This document shows positions 31,699 through 42,786 of a DNA stretch of 64,000 nucleotides, in pieces. Numbering within the stretch: the stretch's first letter is position 1; each line of letters opens with the position of its first letter. The stretch comes from Spiroplasma chinense (lineage in GTDB: Bacteria; Bacillota_I; Bacilli_A; Mycoplasmatales; Mycoplasmataceae): positions 124,001 through 188,000 of the forward strand of contig NZ_CP043026.1 of the NCBI RefSeq assembly GCF_008086545.1. The letters run 5' to 3'. The notes beneath the pieces are model-generated. The model was not told the DNA's origin. It saw only the letters and a list, made by a program, of their open reading frames with translations, and made no database searches. Position numbers and translations under genes: made by a program.

Positions 31699-31850
31699 TT
31701 TAGATATGCAAAACTTTTACATGAAATTCAAATAAGATAACAATTTCAATCTAAAAGTCAAACATAAATTGAAAATAGGAGTAAAACTTTTTTACTAAAT
31801 TAAAGGTTTTATTTATTGCTCCCAGGCGTATTTTAAATTAAAATAACTAT

Positions 31851-31886
31851 ATATCAAAAAAAATTAATATTAAGAGTTTTTGATAT
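31851..31886. repeat. Inverted repeat in a lipoprotein leader
   Basis: ATATCAAAAA and TTTTTGATAT, 16 bases apart, lie 32 bases before the lipoprotein start. Further upstream (31778-31831) GGAGTAAAAC could pair with GTTTTATTTATTGCTCC. Either may be regulatory; no known RNA family recognised. Confidence 0.4.
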
Positions 31887-31917
31887 GCTTTTAGAGAAAG
31901 ATAAAAGGGGATAAAAT

Positions 31918-32331
31918 ATGAAAAAATTATTAACTGTATTTTCGTCAATATCTGTATTGAGTTTAACAAGTTATTCAGTTTCTTGCTTTGGAGATATAAA
32001 TACTGGTAAGGCTCCAAATATAGAACTTTCTGAAAAAATCAAAATTTCAGAACTAGGAGAATTCCAAGGTAAAGATGATCTTCCATCGCTAGAAGAATTA
32101 ATTCATCAAATTAACATAGTAAATAAAGAAACTGAATATTTTGAAGAACTACCAAACTTTGGTTTCAGCAATGAATATACTTATGAAGTAAGAGCAAATG
32201 AATATATTAAATTTTCTGAAACACCCAGTGAAACAAAAGCTAGTCTTGAGATTTTAGAAAAACCAAAAAGTGTGCTTTTAAAAGGTAAATTAGAAGTTAC
32301 TTATAAATATTCAAAAAAAACTGTAGATTAA
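31918..32331 (+). CDS. Small lipoprotein
   Basis: 137 residues. Signal peptide MKKLLTVFSSISVLSLTSYS with lipobox SVSC, Cys23 lipidated. The mature domain is acidic, without a recognised family. It has the typical size and signal of the numerous Entomoplasmatales lipoproteins. Ribosome site AAAGGGGATAAAAT. An unusually long hairpin follows the stop. Confidence 0.8.
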   Translation: MKKLLTVFSSISVLSLTSYSVSCFGDINTGKAPNIELSEKIKISELGEFQGKDDLPSLEELIHQINIVNKETEYFEELPNFGFSNEYTYEVRANEYIKFSETPSETKASLEILEKPKSVLLKGKLEVTYKYSKKTVD

Positions 32332-32368
32332 CATTTTAAAAGCAACATCGGGTTGCTTTTAAAATGTT
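32330..32368. terminator. Perfect 17-bp hairpin without U-tract
   Basis: AACATTTTAAAAGCAAC and its exact complement are separated by five bases, right at the lipoprotein stop. The 3' side is followed by A residues, not T, so it would serve as an RNA stabiliser or weak terminator. Confidence 0.5.
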
Positions 32369-32500
32369 AAAAAAGTATTTAAATGACTAAATATTAAAAA
32401 ATTTTACTTAAAAACGCTATTTTTAGCAATTTATAAAATAAATTTGAATAAGCATTTCATAAATTAATATATATAATATAAGTGATAGGAGGAATTCAAG

Positions 32501-32764
32501 ATGACTTCATTTACAGCAAAAGTAACTGATCCAGTTGGTTTACACGCTAGACCTGCATCAGTTCTTACAAAAGAGGCTTCAAAATTTACTTCAGAAATTA
32601 AAATTATTTGTGGAGAAAAAGAAGGAAACTTAAAGTCAATTATGAACGTAATGGCATTGGCAGTTAAGTCTGGAGCAGAAGTTACAATTGAAGCAAACGG
32701 TGATGACGAAAAAGAAGCTGTTGCAGCAATTGAACAAGCAATGAAAGACAACTCAATTATCTAA
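32501..32764 (+). CDS. ptsH: Phosphocarrier protein HPr
   Basis: Carries the phosphoryl group from enzyme I to EIIA in the PTS. 87 residues, normal. His15 in GLHARPAS is the catalytic site and Ser46 in LKSIMNVM the site of HPr kinase. ATG follows ATAGGAGGAATTCAAG. A possible promoter with TTGAAT (32444-32449) and TATATA (32468-32473) is upstream. It is not linked to ptsI, which lies 6.6 kb away. Confidence 0.96.
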   Translation: MTSFTAKVTDPVGLHARPASVLTKEASKFTSEIKIICGEKEGNLKSIMNVMALAVKSGAEVTIEANGDDEKEAVAAIEQAMKDNSII

Positions 32765-32781
32765 TTGGCATATTTTTTAAG

Positions 32782-32802
32782 AACGACTAGGTCGTTTTTT
32801 TT
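32782..32802 (+). terminator. Terminator after ptsH
   Basis: AACGAC / GTCGTT stem with T run. Confidence 0.75.
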
Positions 32803-32984
32803 AGTTTTATTTATATCTGTTTTTATTAATAGATTATTAATTAAAAAGTTTAATTAATTTTTTGACTAAAAAAGTTGAATTTCTTAGTAGTTTGCAGCTT
32901 AAAGGATTCTGTTAAATCCTTGTAAATAGATTGATTTTTTCTTTTAAAGGAATAATATGATTTTGAAAGTGAAAGGATGAAAAA

Positions 32985-33191
32985 ATGAAAAAATTATTAA
33001 GTACATGAAGAGTCTTGACCTGAATTTCAAGTAGTTTTAGGATGTTTACAAATAGAATTATAAGTAAAAATAAGTTATGAAGTGAAAAAAATATTTTTAT
33101 TAAGGACCCAGTAAATAATAACCAGAAAATTAAAGATAAAGCGTTTTTGAAAGTTGCATCACTTACATACGCTAAAATGGAAACTTTTTAA
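32985..33191 (+). pseudogene. Decayed lipoprotein gene
   Basis: A 68-residue frame starts MKKLLSTWRVLTWISSSF, which matches the signal peptide pattern MKKLLS..LTLISSS of the local lipoproteins but has Arg in the hydrophobic core and no lipobox Cys. The remaining part is short and basic and ends without a domain. AAAGGATG before ATG 32985 is a usable ribosome site. Best read as a degraded lipoprotein remnant, though a small real protein cannot be excluded. Confidence 0.45.
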
Positions 33192-33196
33192 TCGTT

Positions 33197-33619
33197 ATGA
33201 AAGATACATATATGAGAAAAAATGAGATTAAAATAAAAGAAAATCTCTTAATATCATTAGTAATGGATAGTTTTTTGGTGGGTTGAATTTTATTTGAGTA
33301 TTTCTTTGATAGAGATGCTAATATTTATATTACTTTTTCAAGCAATATAATGGGACTTGTTATTTTTGCATGATCTGCAAGAAACAAACTTGCTTTACAA
33401 CCGATATTTTCATATGTCAAAAAAGTTAGATCAAGCATGACATCGTTGGTCTTATTGCTAATATTTTTTTGAATTCCTATTTTTTCAGTAGGTTTTATAT
33501 CGGTTTTATATTTAATCGAAAAAAAAGAAATGAAAAAATTAGGAATAGATTTGGATAAAATTAAGTTCTTTTGTAAAGTAGAATATACAACAGAAGATAT
33601 TAGTGAAATAGAAGTATAG
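33197..33619 (+). CDS. Small membrane protein
   Basis: 140 residues, about four membrane segments, with Lys-rich ends and TGA used as Trp three times. It starts five bases after the preceding frame and lacks an obvious ribosome site at ATG 33197 (or at ATG 33212), so coupling to the upstream frame or another start is possible. A terminator follows. No family recognised. Confidence 0.6.
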
Positions 33620-33620
33620 G

Positions 33621-33651
33621 AAAAACAAAACTCTAAAAGTTTTGTTTTTTT
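33621..33651 (+). terminator. Terminator
   Basis: AAAACAAAACT / AGTTTTGTTTT stem and T run. Confidence 0.8.
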
Positions 33652-33739
33652 ATCAGTAACCATTGAGGTTAAGTCCATATTAATTTTTGCTTTTTATCTC
33701 TAAAATTGGTAAAATCTTCTAGGAAAGGGAATAAATAAA

Positions 33740-34486
33740 ATGATAGAGATTAAAAAAATATCAAGGAAACTTGGTAACTTTGGACTTAAAGATGTTAGTT
33801 TCGAAATAAAAAAAGGTGCTGTTGTTGCTTTCGTTGGTGATAATGGTGCTGGAAAAACTACAACCATCAAAGCTTTATTTGGCGAATTAAAACTTGACAG
33901 TGGTGAAGTTTTAATTGATGGTGACAATTTATTTGCACACAACAATTTACAAAGAGTTGCTTTTTTTCCTGACTCAAACAATGTTCCAATGAACATAAAA
34001 GTACACGATTATTTGCTTTACATTTGCGCAGCTGGGGGAATAAACACTGACGATGCAAATAAAATAATTGACAATGTTTATAAACTGTTGGAACTAAGAC
34101 CTTACAAAAACAAGAAAATTAAAGAACTTTCATCAGGATGAAAGAAAAAAGCTATTATGGCAAGTGTTTTGGTTAGAACACCAGAATACATTATTTTTGA
34201 TGAACCAACAGCTAACGTAGATGTTGATTCAAAATTACATTTTATGAGTATTTTACATTTACTTGTAAAACAAGGAATAACAATACTTATAACAAGTCAC
34301 ATTATTGAGGAGTTACAAGAAATTGCAAACTATCTTGTCCTAATTAAAAAAGGAGAAATAGTTTACGCTCAAGATTTTGATAACAAAACAGAAAAAATAA
34401 TGGACGTTTACAGACAACACATGAAAAATCCAATTAAAGACTTAAGTTTATTGCAAAAATTATATAGAGAAAAGAGAATGCAATAA
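33740..34486 (+). CDS. ABC exporter ATPase, cassette 1
   Basis: 248 residues, single nucleotide-binding domain. Walker A GDNGAGKTT (about 35-43), signature region KELSSGWKKKAIMAS, Walker B YIIFDEPTANVD and switch His in ITSHIIEEL. In the signature the second Gly is replaced by Trp, encoded by TGA. Cotranscribed with its permease: the stop overlaps the ATG at 34486 (TAATG). Very similar to the ATPase at 36520. Confidence 0.92.
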
Positions 34487-36504
34487 TGCAAGCTGAAAAA
34501 ATTAAAAAAGTTAAAAGTAATACTGGAGAGCGTAATTTTAGAATTATATTTAATATAAATTTAAAATTATCATTAAAAAATCCAGGAATTATAATTGGAA
34601 TTATTTTGCATGTGATAACTTGTGCATTGACCCTAGCAGTAGAAACTTTCTTAGGACTAGGTCAATCTGATTCACTTTATGTATATAGAATGTTTTTCTA
34701 TGTATTTGGATCTGCAACAACTATATTTTTAGTTATGGTTGGATCAATATATTTATTTAAAAGACAAGTGAATGATGGAATTCACTCAATCGAATTAAGA
34801 GCTGGTTTTAGAGCTTCAAAATCTTTTTCAATAAGATTGTTAGTATTACTTACTATATCTCTTATTGCTAATGCATTTGTGCTTATGGTTGTATTCTTTT
34901 TACACCTAGTATCACCAGTTACAACAGAACTTATGGTAGCCTTTGGTTATTCACAAGTATGTTATTTAATATTTTTATCAATAGTATCAATATTAATAAT
35001 TACATTTTTATTTACAGGAAGTAAAACAGTTGTTGCAACTTTATTAACAACTGTGTTTATGTTCGTTGTTGCCTTATCACCGTTATTTGCTTCAATTAAG
35101 TACATGATAGCAGATGGCGATGCAAAAACAACAAACTATGGTTTAAAAGTAAAAGCACTTAAAGATTACACTGATTTAGTAGCGGGTAATTCAAGTGAAG
35201 ATATTAAAGATTTATATACTGATAAATTAGTTGATGGAAAATCACAAATTATTACAAGTTTCCAAAAAAACTTAGATTACTATAAAGACGATAATATCAT
35301 GAGAGATAAACTAGGATTGCCTTATATAAATTATGAAGGCGATTCAAACAAAATATCTAGAGGTTATGAAGGGATTCTTTCAGAAGCGATTATGGGACGT
35401 TTAGTTGCAAAAACATTTAAAATGGGTCAATGAAATTATGACTATTCAAATATTCAACTAACACCTAAAAATGATGAAGAAAAAGTTAACCCAACGTATA
35501 CAGTACCAAATTTATTAGAAGGAACACAATTAAAAGTAGTTCTAGAAAAAATTTATGATGCTGCCTATGATGTTTATGCAGATACTAACGGAACTTCAAA
35601 TAGAGGAACTGTTTCAAAAATGTTTGCATATCAATCACCTGGATACTTTACAAGTTATCCAAATCAATTTAGTAGAATGAACATAAGTAATGTAATTAAC
35701 AGTATTTCAAGAGAAATACCAGAGTACAGAACTTACTTAAATTCAATCCTTACAATCTACAATCGTTATGAACAAATTTGAAATACAACTACTGGTGAAA
35801 CAATATTTGCAGAACCTTTAAAAATTGAATGAATTACAAGTACAAAATACGATGCAGAAGATTTTTACACTCCTGATTTAACTTTAGATTCAGGATATGG
35901 CGATTCAAGTTCAATCACAGTAAAACAATTAATGGATAGAATAAATCAAGTTGGTATGGAAGAACCTGATTTTAAATATACAAGTAACAAAGAAATTGAA
36001 GATAAAAACTATGAGATTGCAGAACTATATTACAATGTACCAGAACTTACTATAATTAATAATTTAATTATTAATTTATGATTAGAATCATTTAGCTTAA
36101 CATTTGCACCAACAAGTTCAAATTCAGAAGTTTTAAGTGATATTTATGGTTACTTTAATGCAACAAATAGAAGTAAAGCTTTAACAACTGATATCTTTAG
36201 ACACTTTGGTGCAATGTCATCAGGAGTGTTGTCAGATCCATTTACAAATGATATTTACAATGGAGTTGGAACAGCAATTATTTACCAAGGAAGATTAGTA
36301 TATGTAAAAAATATATTTAATTTTGAACAAGATTTCTTAACAAAACAAGATGTCACAAAGGAACAAAAATTATTTTTAGAAGGTAGAAAACTAAAATATT
36401 CAAATAGTTTTATTATTCCTTTAGCGTTCTTTGTGTACCTATTAATATCATCTCCACTTGCTTATCTTGCATATCTAATTTATGAGAGAAAGTCTAAAAT
36501 TTAG
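34486..36504 (+). CDS. ABC exporter permease, cassette 1
   Basis: 672 residues. Membrane helices cluster near residues 25-205, with ABC-2-like arrangement, followed by a large hydrophilic extracytoplasmic region of about 420 residues and a single C-terminal helix (about 640-660: FIIPLAFFVYLLISSP). The big external part is predicted from lack of hydrophobicity. The equivalent gene 37269 has the same plan. Substrate unknown; neighbouring genes are PTS genes and give no hint. Confidence 0.85.
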
Positions 36505-36519
36505 AAGGGAATAGTTAAA

Positions 36520-37269
36520 ATGATAGAGATTAAAAAAATAACAAGAGACTTAAGAGGTTTCTTTCTAAATCAAGTAAGTTTTACAATTAAAAAAGGTTCT
36601 GTTGTTGCTTTCGTTGGTGATAACGGTGCTGGTAAAACTACAACTATTAAGGCTTTGTTTGGAGAATTAAAATTAGATAGCGGAGAAATATTAATTAACG
36701 GAGAAAATATTTTAGAAAACAACAATTTACAAAAAATAGCATTCTTTCCAGATTCAAATAACGTGCCAATGTCTATGACATTAAAAGAATATGTGTCATA
36801 CATTTGTGCGGTAAACGGAATGAATAAGAAAGATGCAGATACAAGGGCTAAAGATGTTTATGCAATGTTAGACCTTGAAAAATATGTTAACAAAAAAATT
36901 GGTAGTTTATCTGCTGGTTGAAAGAAAAGAGCTATTATGGCAAGTGTTCTTGTAAGATCACCTGAGTTTATAGTTTTTGATGAACCAACAGCCAATGTAG
37001 ACGTTGAAGCAAAACTTTCATTTATGAACATCTTGCATGAACTTTCAAATATTGGAGTAACAATTTTAATAACAAGTCATATTTTAGAAGAGTTACAAGA
37101 AATTGCTAACTACTTAGTATTAATTAAAAATGGTGAAATCGTTTTTGAAAACGATTTCAATAATCAAACTGAAAGTATAGCAAATATTTACAAACAAGTG
37201 ATGAGCGAAAAAACTGACAATATGGAACTTATGAGAGAAATCTACAGACCAATTGAGGAGGTTAAATAA
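36520..37269 (+). CDS. ABC exporter ATPase, cassette 2
   Basis: 249 residues, a close duplicate of the 33740 product: IEIKKI(S/T)R start, KKG(A/S)VVAFVGDNGAGKTTTIKALFGELKLDSGE nearly identical, FFPDSNNVPM, LS(S/A)GWKK(K/R)AIMASVLVR and FDEPTANVD. The TGA-encoded Trp in the signature is kept. Ribosome site AGAAGGGAATAGTTAAA; stop overlaps the permease start at 37269. Confidence 0.92.
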
Positions 37270-39218
37270 TGGAACTAAATTCTATGAATAACCCAATCGT
37301 AAGTCCCGAAAAAATGAAAAAGAAAAGAAGTATTAAAGATATCAAATTGACATTACCAAAATTTAATGGTGTATGATTACTTCTTTGAATTAACATTAAA
37401 AAAAGTTTCTCATCAAAAGCAATTATAGGAACAGGAATTGTTTATATAATTATTGCTTTAGTATTTATTATAGTGCCAGCAAAATTAGATATCGCTGGTG
37501 AAGATTTTTCAAGATTGATGTTGCTTGTAGGTTACATTTTGGCAGTATTCTTCTTTGTGGTATTTTTAACAGTTGTAGTTATGAACTTGATAAAAACGCC
37601 AATGATTGAAGGTATAACCAAAATTGAAACTAGAGCAGGAGTACCGCTTTGAAAAACATTCTTAATTAGATATACAACATTCTTGATAGTTTCATGATTT
37701 TATGTATTAATTAATTTTATTTTAGCAATGGTATTTACAACTGGATTTGAAACAGCTGTCTTTTCAAGAGCTATGTTCTTATATGGACCTGTAATTTTCT
37801 TCTTTATCTTACCGATATTTTGATTCCCAGTTGCAGGATTAATAGCATTAATTTGCTCTCTTGCAATGGGAACATTCTTAGGAATCTTTTGTGGAGCAAT
37901 TATGGCAATTACTCCAATGATTAATGGTTTAGTAACTTTAATTTCACAACAAGATTACAGAATATCAGAACAGTTAACAAATAGTAATAAACTCAAGTTT
38001 GGAGCTATGTATTTACAAGATTTCTACAATACAGTAAGCAAAGAGGAAGCATCTGGCAAAATATTTGACGATAAAATATCAGATATTGCATATGCTATTG
38101 AAGAAAACTTTTTTGATTCTTTTGAATTATCAAATTTAGATTTCAATTCTTCTTCAAAAAATAACGATTGAGAAAAACCAGATCAAAGCAGTAATGCTAT
38201 GGCAACTCTAAAAAGAGCAATTTACTTAGGTCAATTTAACATTGATTCAAGAACAGACTTTAATACTAATTTAATTGAAGGAACTGTACAAAGAACTCCT
38301 TTAGAGGGGCTTGCAATAAACAAATTATTAACAGATATGTACAATAAAGTGGATGAACTTATGGAAACAAATGATCGTCCAACAATGCATAGACCTGATT
38401 ATATATCTGGTCCATTTGTTGAAGGTGCTATTTCAACTGGAGCTATGAAATCTTATAAAGTTAGCGACATGACAAATTGATTTGCAAAAAAATTACCTGA
38501 ATACAAAACATTGTTTAACTTTATTGGTAAAAGTTATGACAAATACCATGAATTATTCTTTGCAAATGATATTTATGGTTATTCAAATAGAGGAATGTTT
38601 GAAAAATTTGATGTTTCAAATTATGGTAATACAGTTGCCCAACCTTCAAATGCTACAGTTGACAACACTAGACAATTTGAAATTTACTTTAGATATCCTG
38701 AATATATGGTATTAAATAGTGTGATTCTACAAAGTTGATTAAATTCATACAGCATTAACTATATTGATGAAAGTATTTTTTCAGATGGTTGAGGGAGTTC
38801 TTCTTCACTTTCAAGTAAAGCTATGTACGAAAAAATGGAAGAATTACAATCACATTCAACTAACAAAAAAATGGCAAATATCTTTATGCATTTCTATATG
38901 ATGTATACAGGATCTGCATTAAGTACTAATGTAGGAGATGCTTTTGTTGATGATGGAGGGGTTGGTCTTGAAACTAGAGGGTCAACTTCAAAACTTAGAA
39001 ACATTCAAGCTCTTGCTAAGTATTCTAACAAAGCAATTACATCAGCTGCTGGTGTAAATGGTTTAATTGATGTAGAAACTGGGCCTATGTTTAAAGAAAA
39101 TAGTGTAAGTACAACTTTTGGATTCAATATTCAACTAGCAATATTTATGTATATACTAGTTGCAGCTGGATTCACTTACCTAATTTACTTACTATATAGC
39201 AAAAACGCAAGAATTTAA
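37269..39218 (+). CDS. ABC exporter permease, cassette 2
   Basis: 649 residues, same plan as the first-cassette permease: N-terminal cytosolic tail, membrane domain near residues 45-230 with about six helices, a large hydrophilic segment (about 235-615) and a C-terminal helix (FNIQLAIFMYILVAAGFTY). The two permeases share little primary sequence by eye apart from their layout, suggesting divergence after the duplication, or a heteromeric transporter. Followed by a terminator. Confidence 0.85.
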
Positions 39219-39227
39219 TAAAACACT

Positions 39228-39253
39228 AAAACTCAACTTGGTTGAGTTTTTTT
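39228..39253 (+). terminator. Terminator of the exporter operon
   Basis: AAAACTCAAC / GTTGAGTTTT stem and T run. Confidence 0.85.
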
Positions 39254-39365
39254 GTTTTAAAGGGTAGAAAAAAAGTTTGTAAAACTAAATAATGAGAAAC
39301 ACCAAGTATTAATGCTAATTTTGTGTATAATAATTGTGATTAAGACTTAGGAGGAATGTGTTAAC

Positions 39366-41084
39366 ATGTCAATTAAAATTAATGGTACTGGTGCAAGTAA
39401 CGGAATTGCAGTGGCAAAAGTTTATATTTTAGATGAACAACCAATCGTAATTCCAGATAACAAAGCCAGTGATATTGAAGCAGAACTTGCAAATGTAAAT
39501 GCTTCAATTGAAAAAGCAAAGACTGACTTAGAAAATCTACAAGTTATTGCAAGAGAAAAATTAGGGGAAGAAAAAGCAGCTATTTTTGAAGCTCATGCTT
39601 CAATTCTTCAAGACCCAGCAATGGCAGAAGAATTTACAGCTCTAATTAAAGATAATAACTATAATGGAGCAAAAGCAATTAGTGAAGTTGCAAACAAATA
39701 CATTGAAATGTTTGGTGCAATGGATGATGATTACTTCAAAGAAAGAGCAGCTGATGTAAAAGATGTTACAGAAAGACTTATTAGATACGTATTAAAATTA
39801 CCTGTAGCAGATCTTGCAACAATTAGTGAAGAGGTAATTATAGTAGCAGAAGATTTAACACCTTCTCAAACAGCACAATTAAATCCAAAATTTGCAAAAG
39901 GTTTTGCATGTAATGTTGGGGGAAGAACAAGTCATGCTGCAATTATGGCAAGAAGTTTAGAAATCCCTGCAGTTTTAGGATTAAAAACAATTCTTTCATC
40001 AGTAAAAGAAAATGATGTTTTAGCAATTGATGGAGCAACTGGAGAAGTTGAAATTAATCCTGAAAATAAAGATGTTTGAAACAAAAAAGCTGAAGAATTT
40101 AAAGCTGAAAAAGCTTTATTAGAAGAATTTAGAAATAAATCAACTGTAACAAAAGACGGATATGACAAATTTATCTTAGAAGGTAATATTGGAAGTCCAA
40201 AAGATGTCGCTGGAGTTTTAGAAAATGGTGGAGAAGGAGTTGGTCTATTTAGATCAGAATTCCTTTACATGGATAATGACCACTTCCCAACAGAAGAAGA
40301 ACAATTCGCAGCATACAAACAAGTAGTTCAAGACATGGGTGGAAAACTTACAGTTATTAGAACTTTAGATATTGGTGGAGACAAAAAATTATCATATTTT
40401 GCTTTCCCAGAAGAAATGAACCCATTCTTAGGATATAGAGCTATTCGTTTTACAATGGATAGAAAAGATATCTTTAAAGATCAAATTAGAGCTTTACTAA
40501 GAGCAAGTGCTTTTGGACCAGTAGGAATTATGTTCCCAATGATAGCAACTGTTGATGAATTTAAAGCTGCAAAACAATTTACTTTAGATTGTAAAGCAGA
40601 ACTTGAAAAAGAAGGAGTTGCTGTTGGAGCTGATTTGGAAATCGGTATGATGGTAGAAATTCCTGCAGCAGCAGTTAATGCTGAAAACTTTGCAAAACAC
40701 GCTGACTTCTTTAGTGTTGGAACAAATGACTTGATTCAATACACAATGGCAGCTGACAGAATGAGTGAAAATGTAAGTTACTTATACCAACCATACAATC
40801 CTTCAATTTTAAGATTATTAAAAATGACAATTGATGGTGCACATAAACACGGTAAATGAGCTGGAATGTGTGGAGAAATGGCTGGAGAACCAGATGCAAT
40901 TCCATTATTAATGGGATTGGGGTTAGATGCTTACTCAATGTCTGCAACAAGTATTTTAAAAGCTAGAAGTATTATGGCAAAATTAACTCTTGCAGAAACT
41001 CAAGAATTAGCAAACAAAGCACTTGAGTGTGAAACAACAGAACAAGTTTTAGAATTAGTACATAATTTAATGAGTACAAAATAA
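39366..41084 (+). CDS. ptsI: PTS enzyme I
   Basis: Phosphoenolpyruvate-protein phosphotransferase, first PTS step. 572 residues. His190 in [19 protein letters not shown] is the phosphorylated residue; [13 protein letters not shown]-type ([15 protein letters not shown]), [12 protein letters not shown] and the C-terminal [11 protein letters not shown] with the catalytic Cys are all present. TTAGGAGGAATGTGTTAAC gives the ribosome site; TATAAT at 39326-39331 is a probable -10. Acts with HPr (32501), Crr (41213) and PtsG (94). Confidence 0.96.
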
Positions 41085-41114
41085 ACAAAAAATCTCACAA
41101 GAGATTTTTTGTTT
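41083..41114 (+). terminator. Terminator after ptsI
   Basis: AAACAAAAAATCTC / GAGATTTTTTGTTT stem, ACAA loop; the T-rich arm acts as the tail. Confidence 0.7.
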
Positions 41115-41212
41115 ATTATTATAAAATAGCAATATTTATGTAGGTATTTAGAACATTTTCTAAAAAAAACAAAGAAATAGGTTAAAATTACTATGTATAG
41201 GAGGATTATCGA

Positions 41213-41689
41213 ATGGGATTATTCACAAAAAATAAAAATTTAGAAATCTATGCACCAGTTGATGGTGAAATAATCGATTTGACAAGTGTTAAAGACGAAG
41301 TCTTTGCAGAAGGGATGTTAGGAGAAGGTTTAGCGTTTGAACCTGCTAATGGAGAATTTGTAGCTCCAATCAGTGGAAAACTTGTAACTGTTTTCCCTTC
41401 AGGACATGCTTTTGGAATCAGAAGTAAATGTGGAGTTGAAATTTTACTACACATTGGTTTAGATACAGTTACTCTTGATGGAGAAGGATTTGATGTTAAA
41501 GTAAAACAAAACGAATCTGTAAATCAAGGAGACACACTTGTAGTAGTTGATTTAGAAGAGGTATCTAAAAAAGTTCCTGCAATGCAAACACCTTTAATTT
41601 TTACAACAGACTCAATGAGTGGTAGAAAAATCGAAATTTTAAAAACAGGTAAAGTTTCTAAAGGGGATTTAGTAGCAAAAGTTAGCTAG
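41213..41689 (+). CDS. crr: PTS glucose-type EIIA
   Basis: 158 residues, soluble. Accepts phosphate from HPr on His80 (VEILLHIGLDT); His65 in PSGHAFGI is the second active-site His. YAPVDGEIIDL marks the N-terminal strand. ATG follows ATAGGAGGATTATCGA. Complements PtsG, which lacks an EIIA domain. Own terminator, so it can be expressed apart from ptsI. Confidence 0.95.
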   Translation: MGLFTKNKNLEIYAPVDGEIIDLTSVKDEVFAEGMLGEGLAFEPANGEFVAPISGKLVTVFPSGHAFGIRSKCGVEILLHIGLDTVTLDGEGFDVKVKQNESVNQGDTLVVVDLEEVSKKVPAMQTPLIFTTDSMSGRKIEILKTGKVSKGDLVAKVS

Positions 41690-41694
41690 ATTTT

Positions 41695-41723
41695 AAAAAA
41701 TGTTTATTATTAAACATTTTTTT
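41695..41723 (+). terminator. Terminator after crr
   Basis: AAAAAATGTTTA / TAAACATTTTTT stem with T run. Confidence 0.8.
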
Positions 41724-41759
41724 ATTTTTTATTCAAGTAAAATTAAATAAGGTGATTAT

Positions 41760-42773
41760 ATGGAAAAAGAAAAGAAATGGTTCAAAGATTTTGATGGAAC
41801 CCCAACAAAAGGATGAACAAAATTAGATAAATACTATCATACAAAATATGATTTTAATTACACCTCTGTTGAATGAAAAACTGATGGAATGATTTATTTA
41901 TCAGCCTGTTTAATAGCACCTTTATTTATATCTATTCTTGCAAAATTGTTTTTTGGTTTATCTGGTAGTCAAGGAGCTCAGTTAACAGTTCAATTGCTAC
42001 AAATAGTTTGTGCTTTAATTGGTATGGTAGTTTTATGACAAAGAGATCCAAAAGGATTTTGAAGAAGTGGAAGAGCTTGATTTTTTGTATATTCAGCATT
42101 ACCTTTAGCCCTTTCAATTGTGGCAGGAATTATTTTAGCAGCTATACCAGGTTTAGAAAATGGATATGGACAAGATTTTACAATGATGGTTATTTCGATT
42201 GCTAATGCAGCAACAATACTTGCATTAATGTATAAATTGGATAAAGTTATTTTCTTTAGAATAAGAGAAACATTTAAATTACACTGGAAATCATTGTTAG
42301 TTACTGCAATTATTGGTTTTATAATTTTATTTTCAGTTTCAAATTTACTATTTGGTATAGTGTTTGAAAAAATAATATTTAAAATTAATGAACAATCTCA
42401 AAATCAACAAAATCTATATGGGCCTTTGTCTGACGCAAATGCTTCAACTATAGTAAAAGTGATTTATGCAATGTTGTTATTTATTTACGCAGTTGCTTTA
42501 GGACCTCTTTTAGAAGAGTTTGTATTTAGAAATAGTTGATTTACAGCTGTATCAAACAAATGATTAGCATTTGTAACAAGTTCAATAATGTTTGGGTTCC
42601 TACATTATGGAACAACAGGAGATTTTGAACATGCACTTTCATATACAAGTGCAGGATTTGTGTTAGGGGGAGTATTTTTATTTTCAAAAGGAAACCTAAC
42701 ACATACTTGAATGGTGCATTTATTAAATAATGCAGTATCATTTGCACTTATGTTTATTCCATTAAGTGTATAG
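41760..42773 (+). CDS. CPBP-family intramembrane protease homologue
   Basis: 337 residues, about eight membrane helices. CPBP motifs are complete: EEFVFR (Glu-Glu-x-x-x-Arg) near residues 254-259, FLHYG, and HLLNN at the C-terminal helix. Related proteins process membrane proteins or, in bacteria, confer bacteriocin self-immunity. Start ATG 41760 follows AAGGTGATT. Nine TGA-encoded Trp codons, typical for a membrane protein here. The rluA-type gene follows after 13 bases. Confidence 0.85.
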
Positions 42774-42786
42774 AAAGAATTAGAAC

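Noticed and set aside
33740-37269. Assembly duplication of the ABC ATPases
   Set aside because: The two copies differ throughout at codon level and their permeases are clearly different, so this is a true, older duplication.
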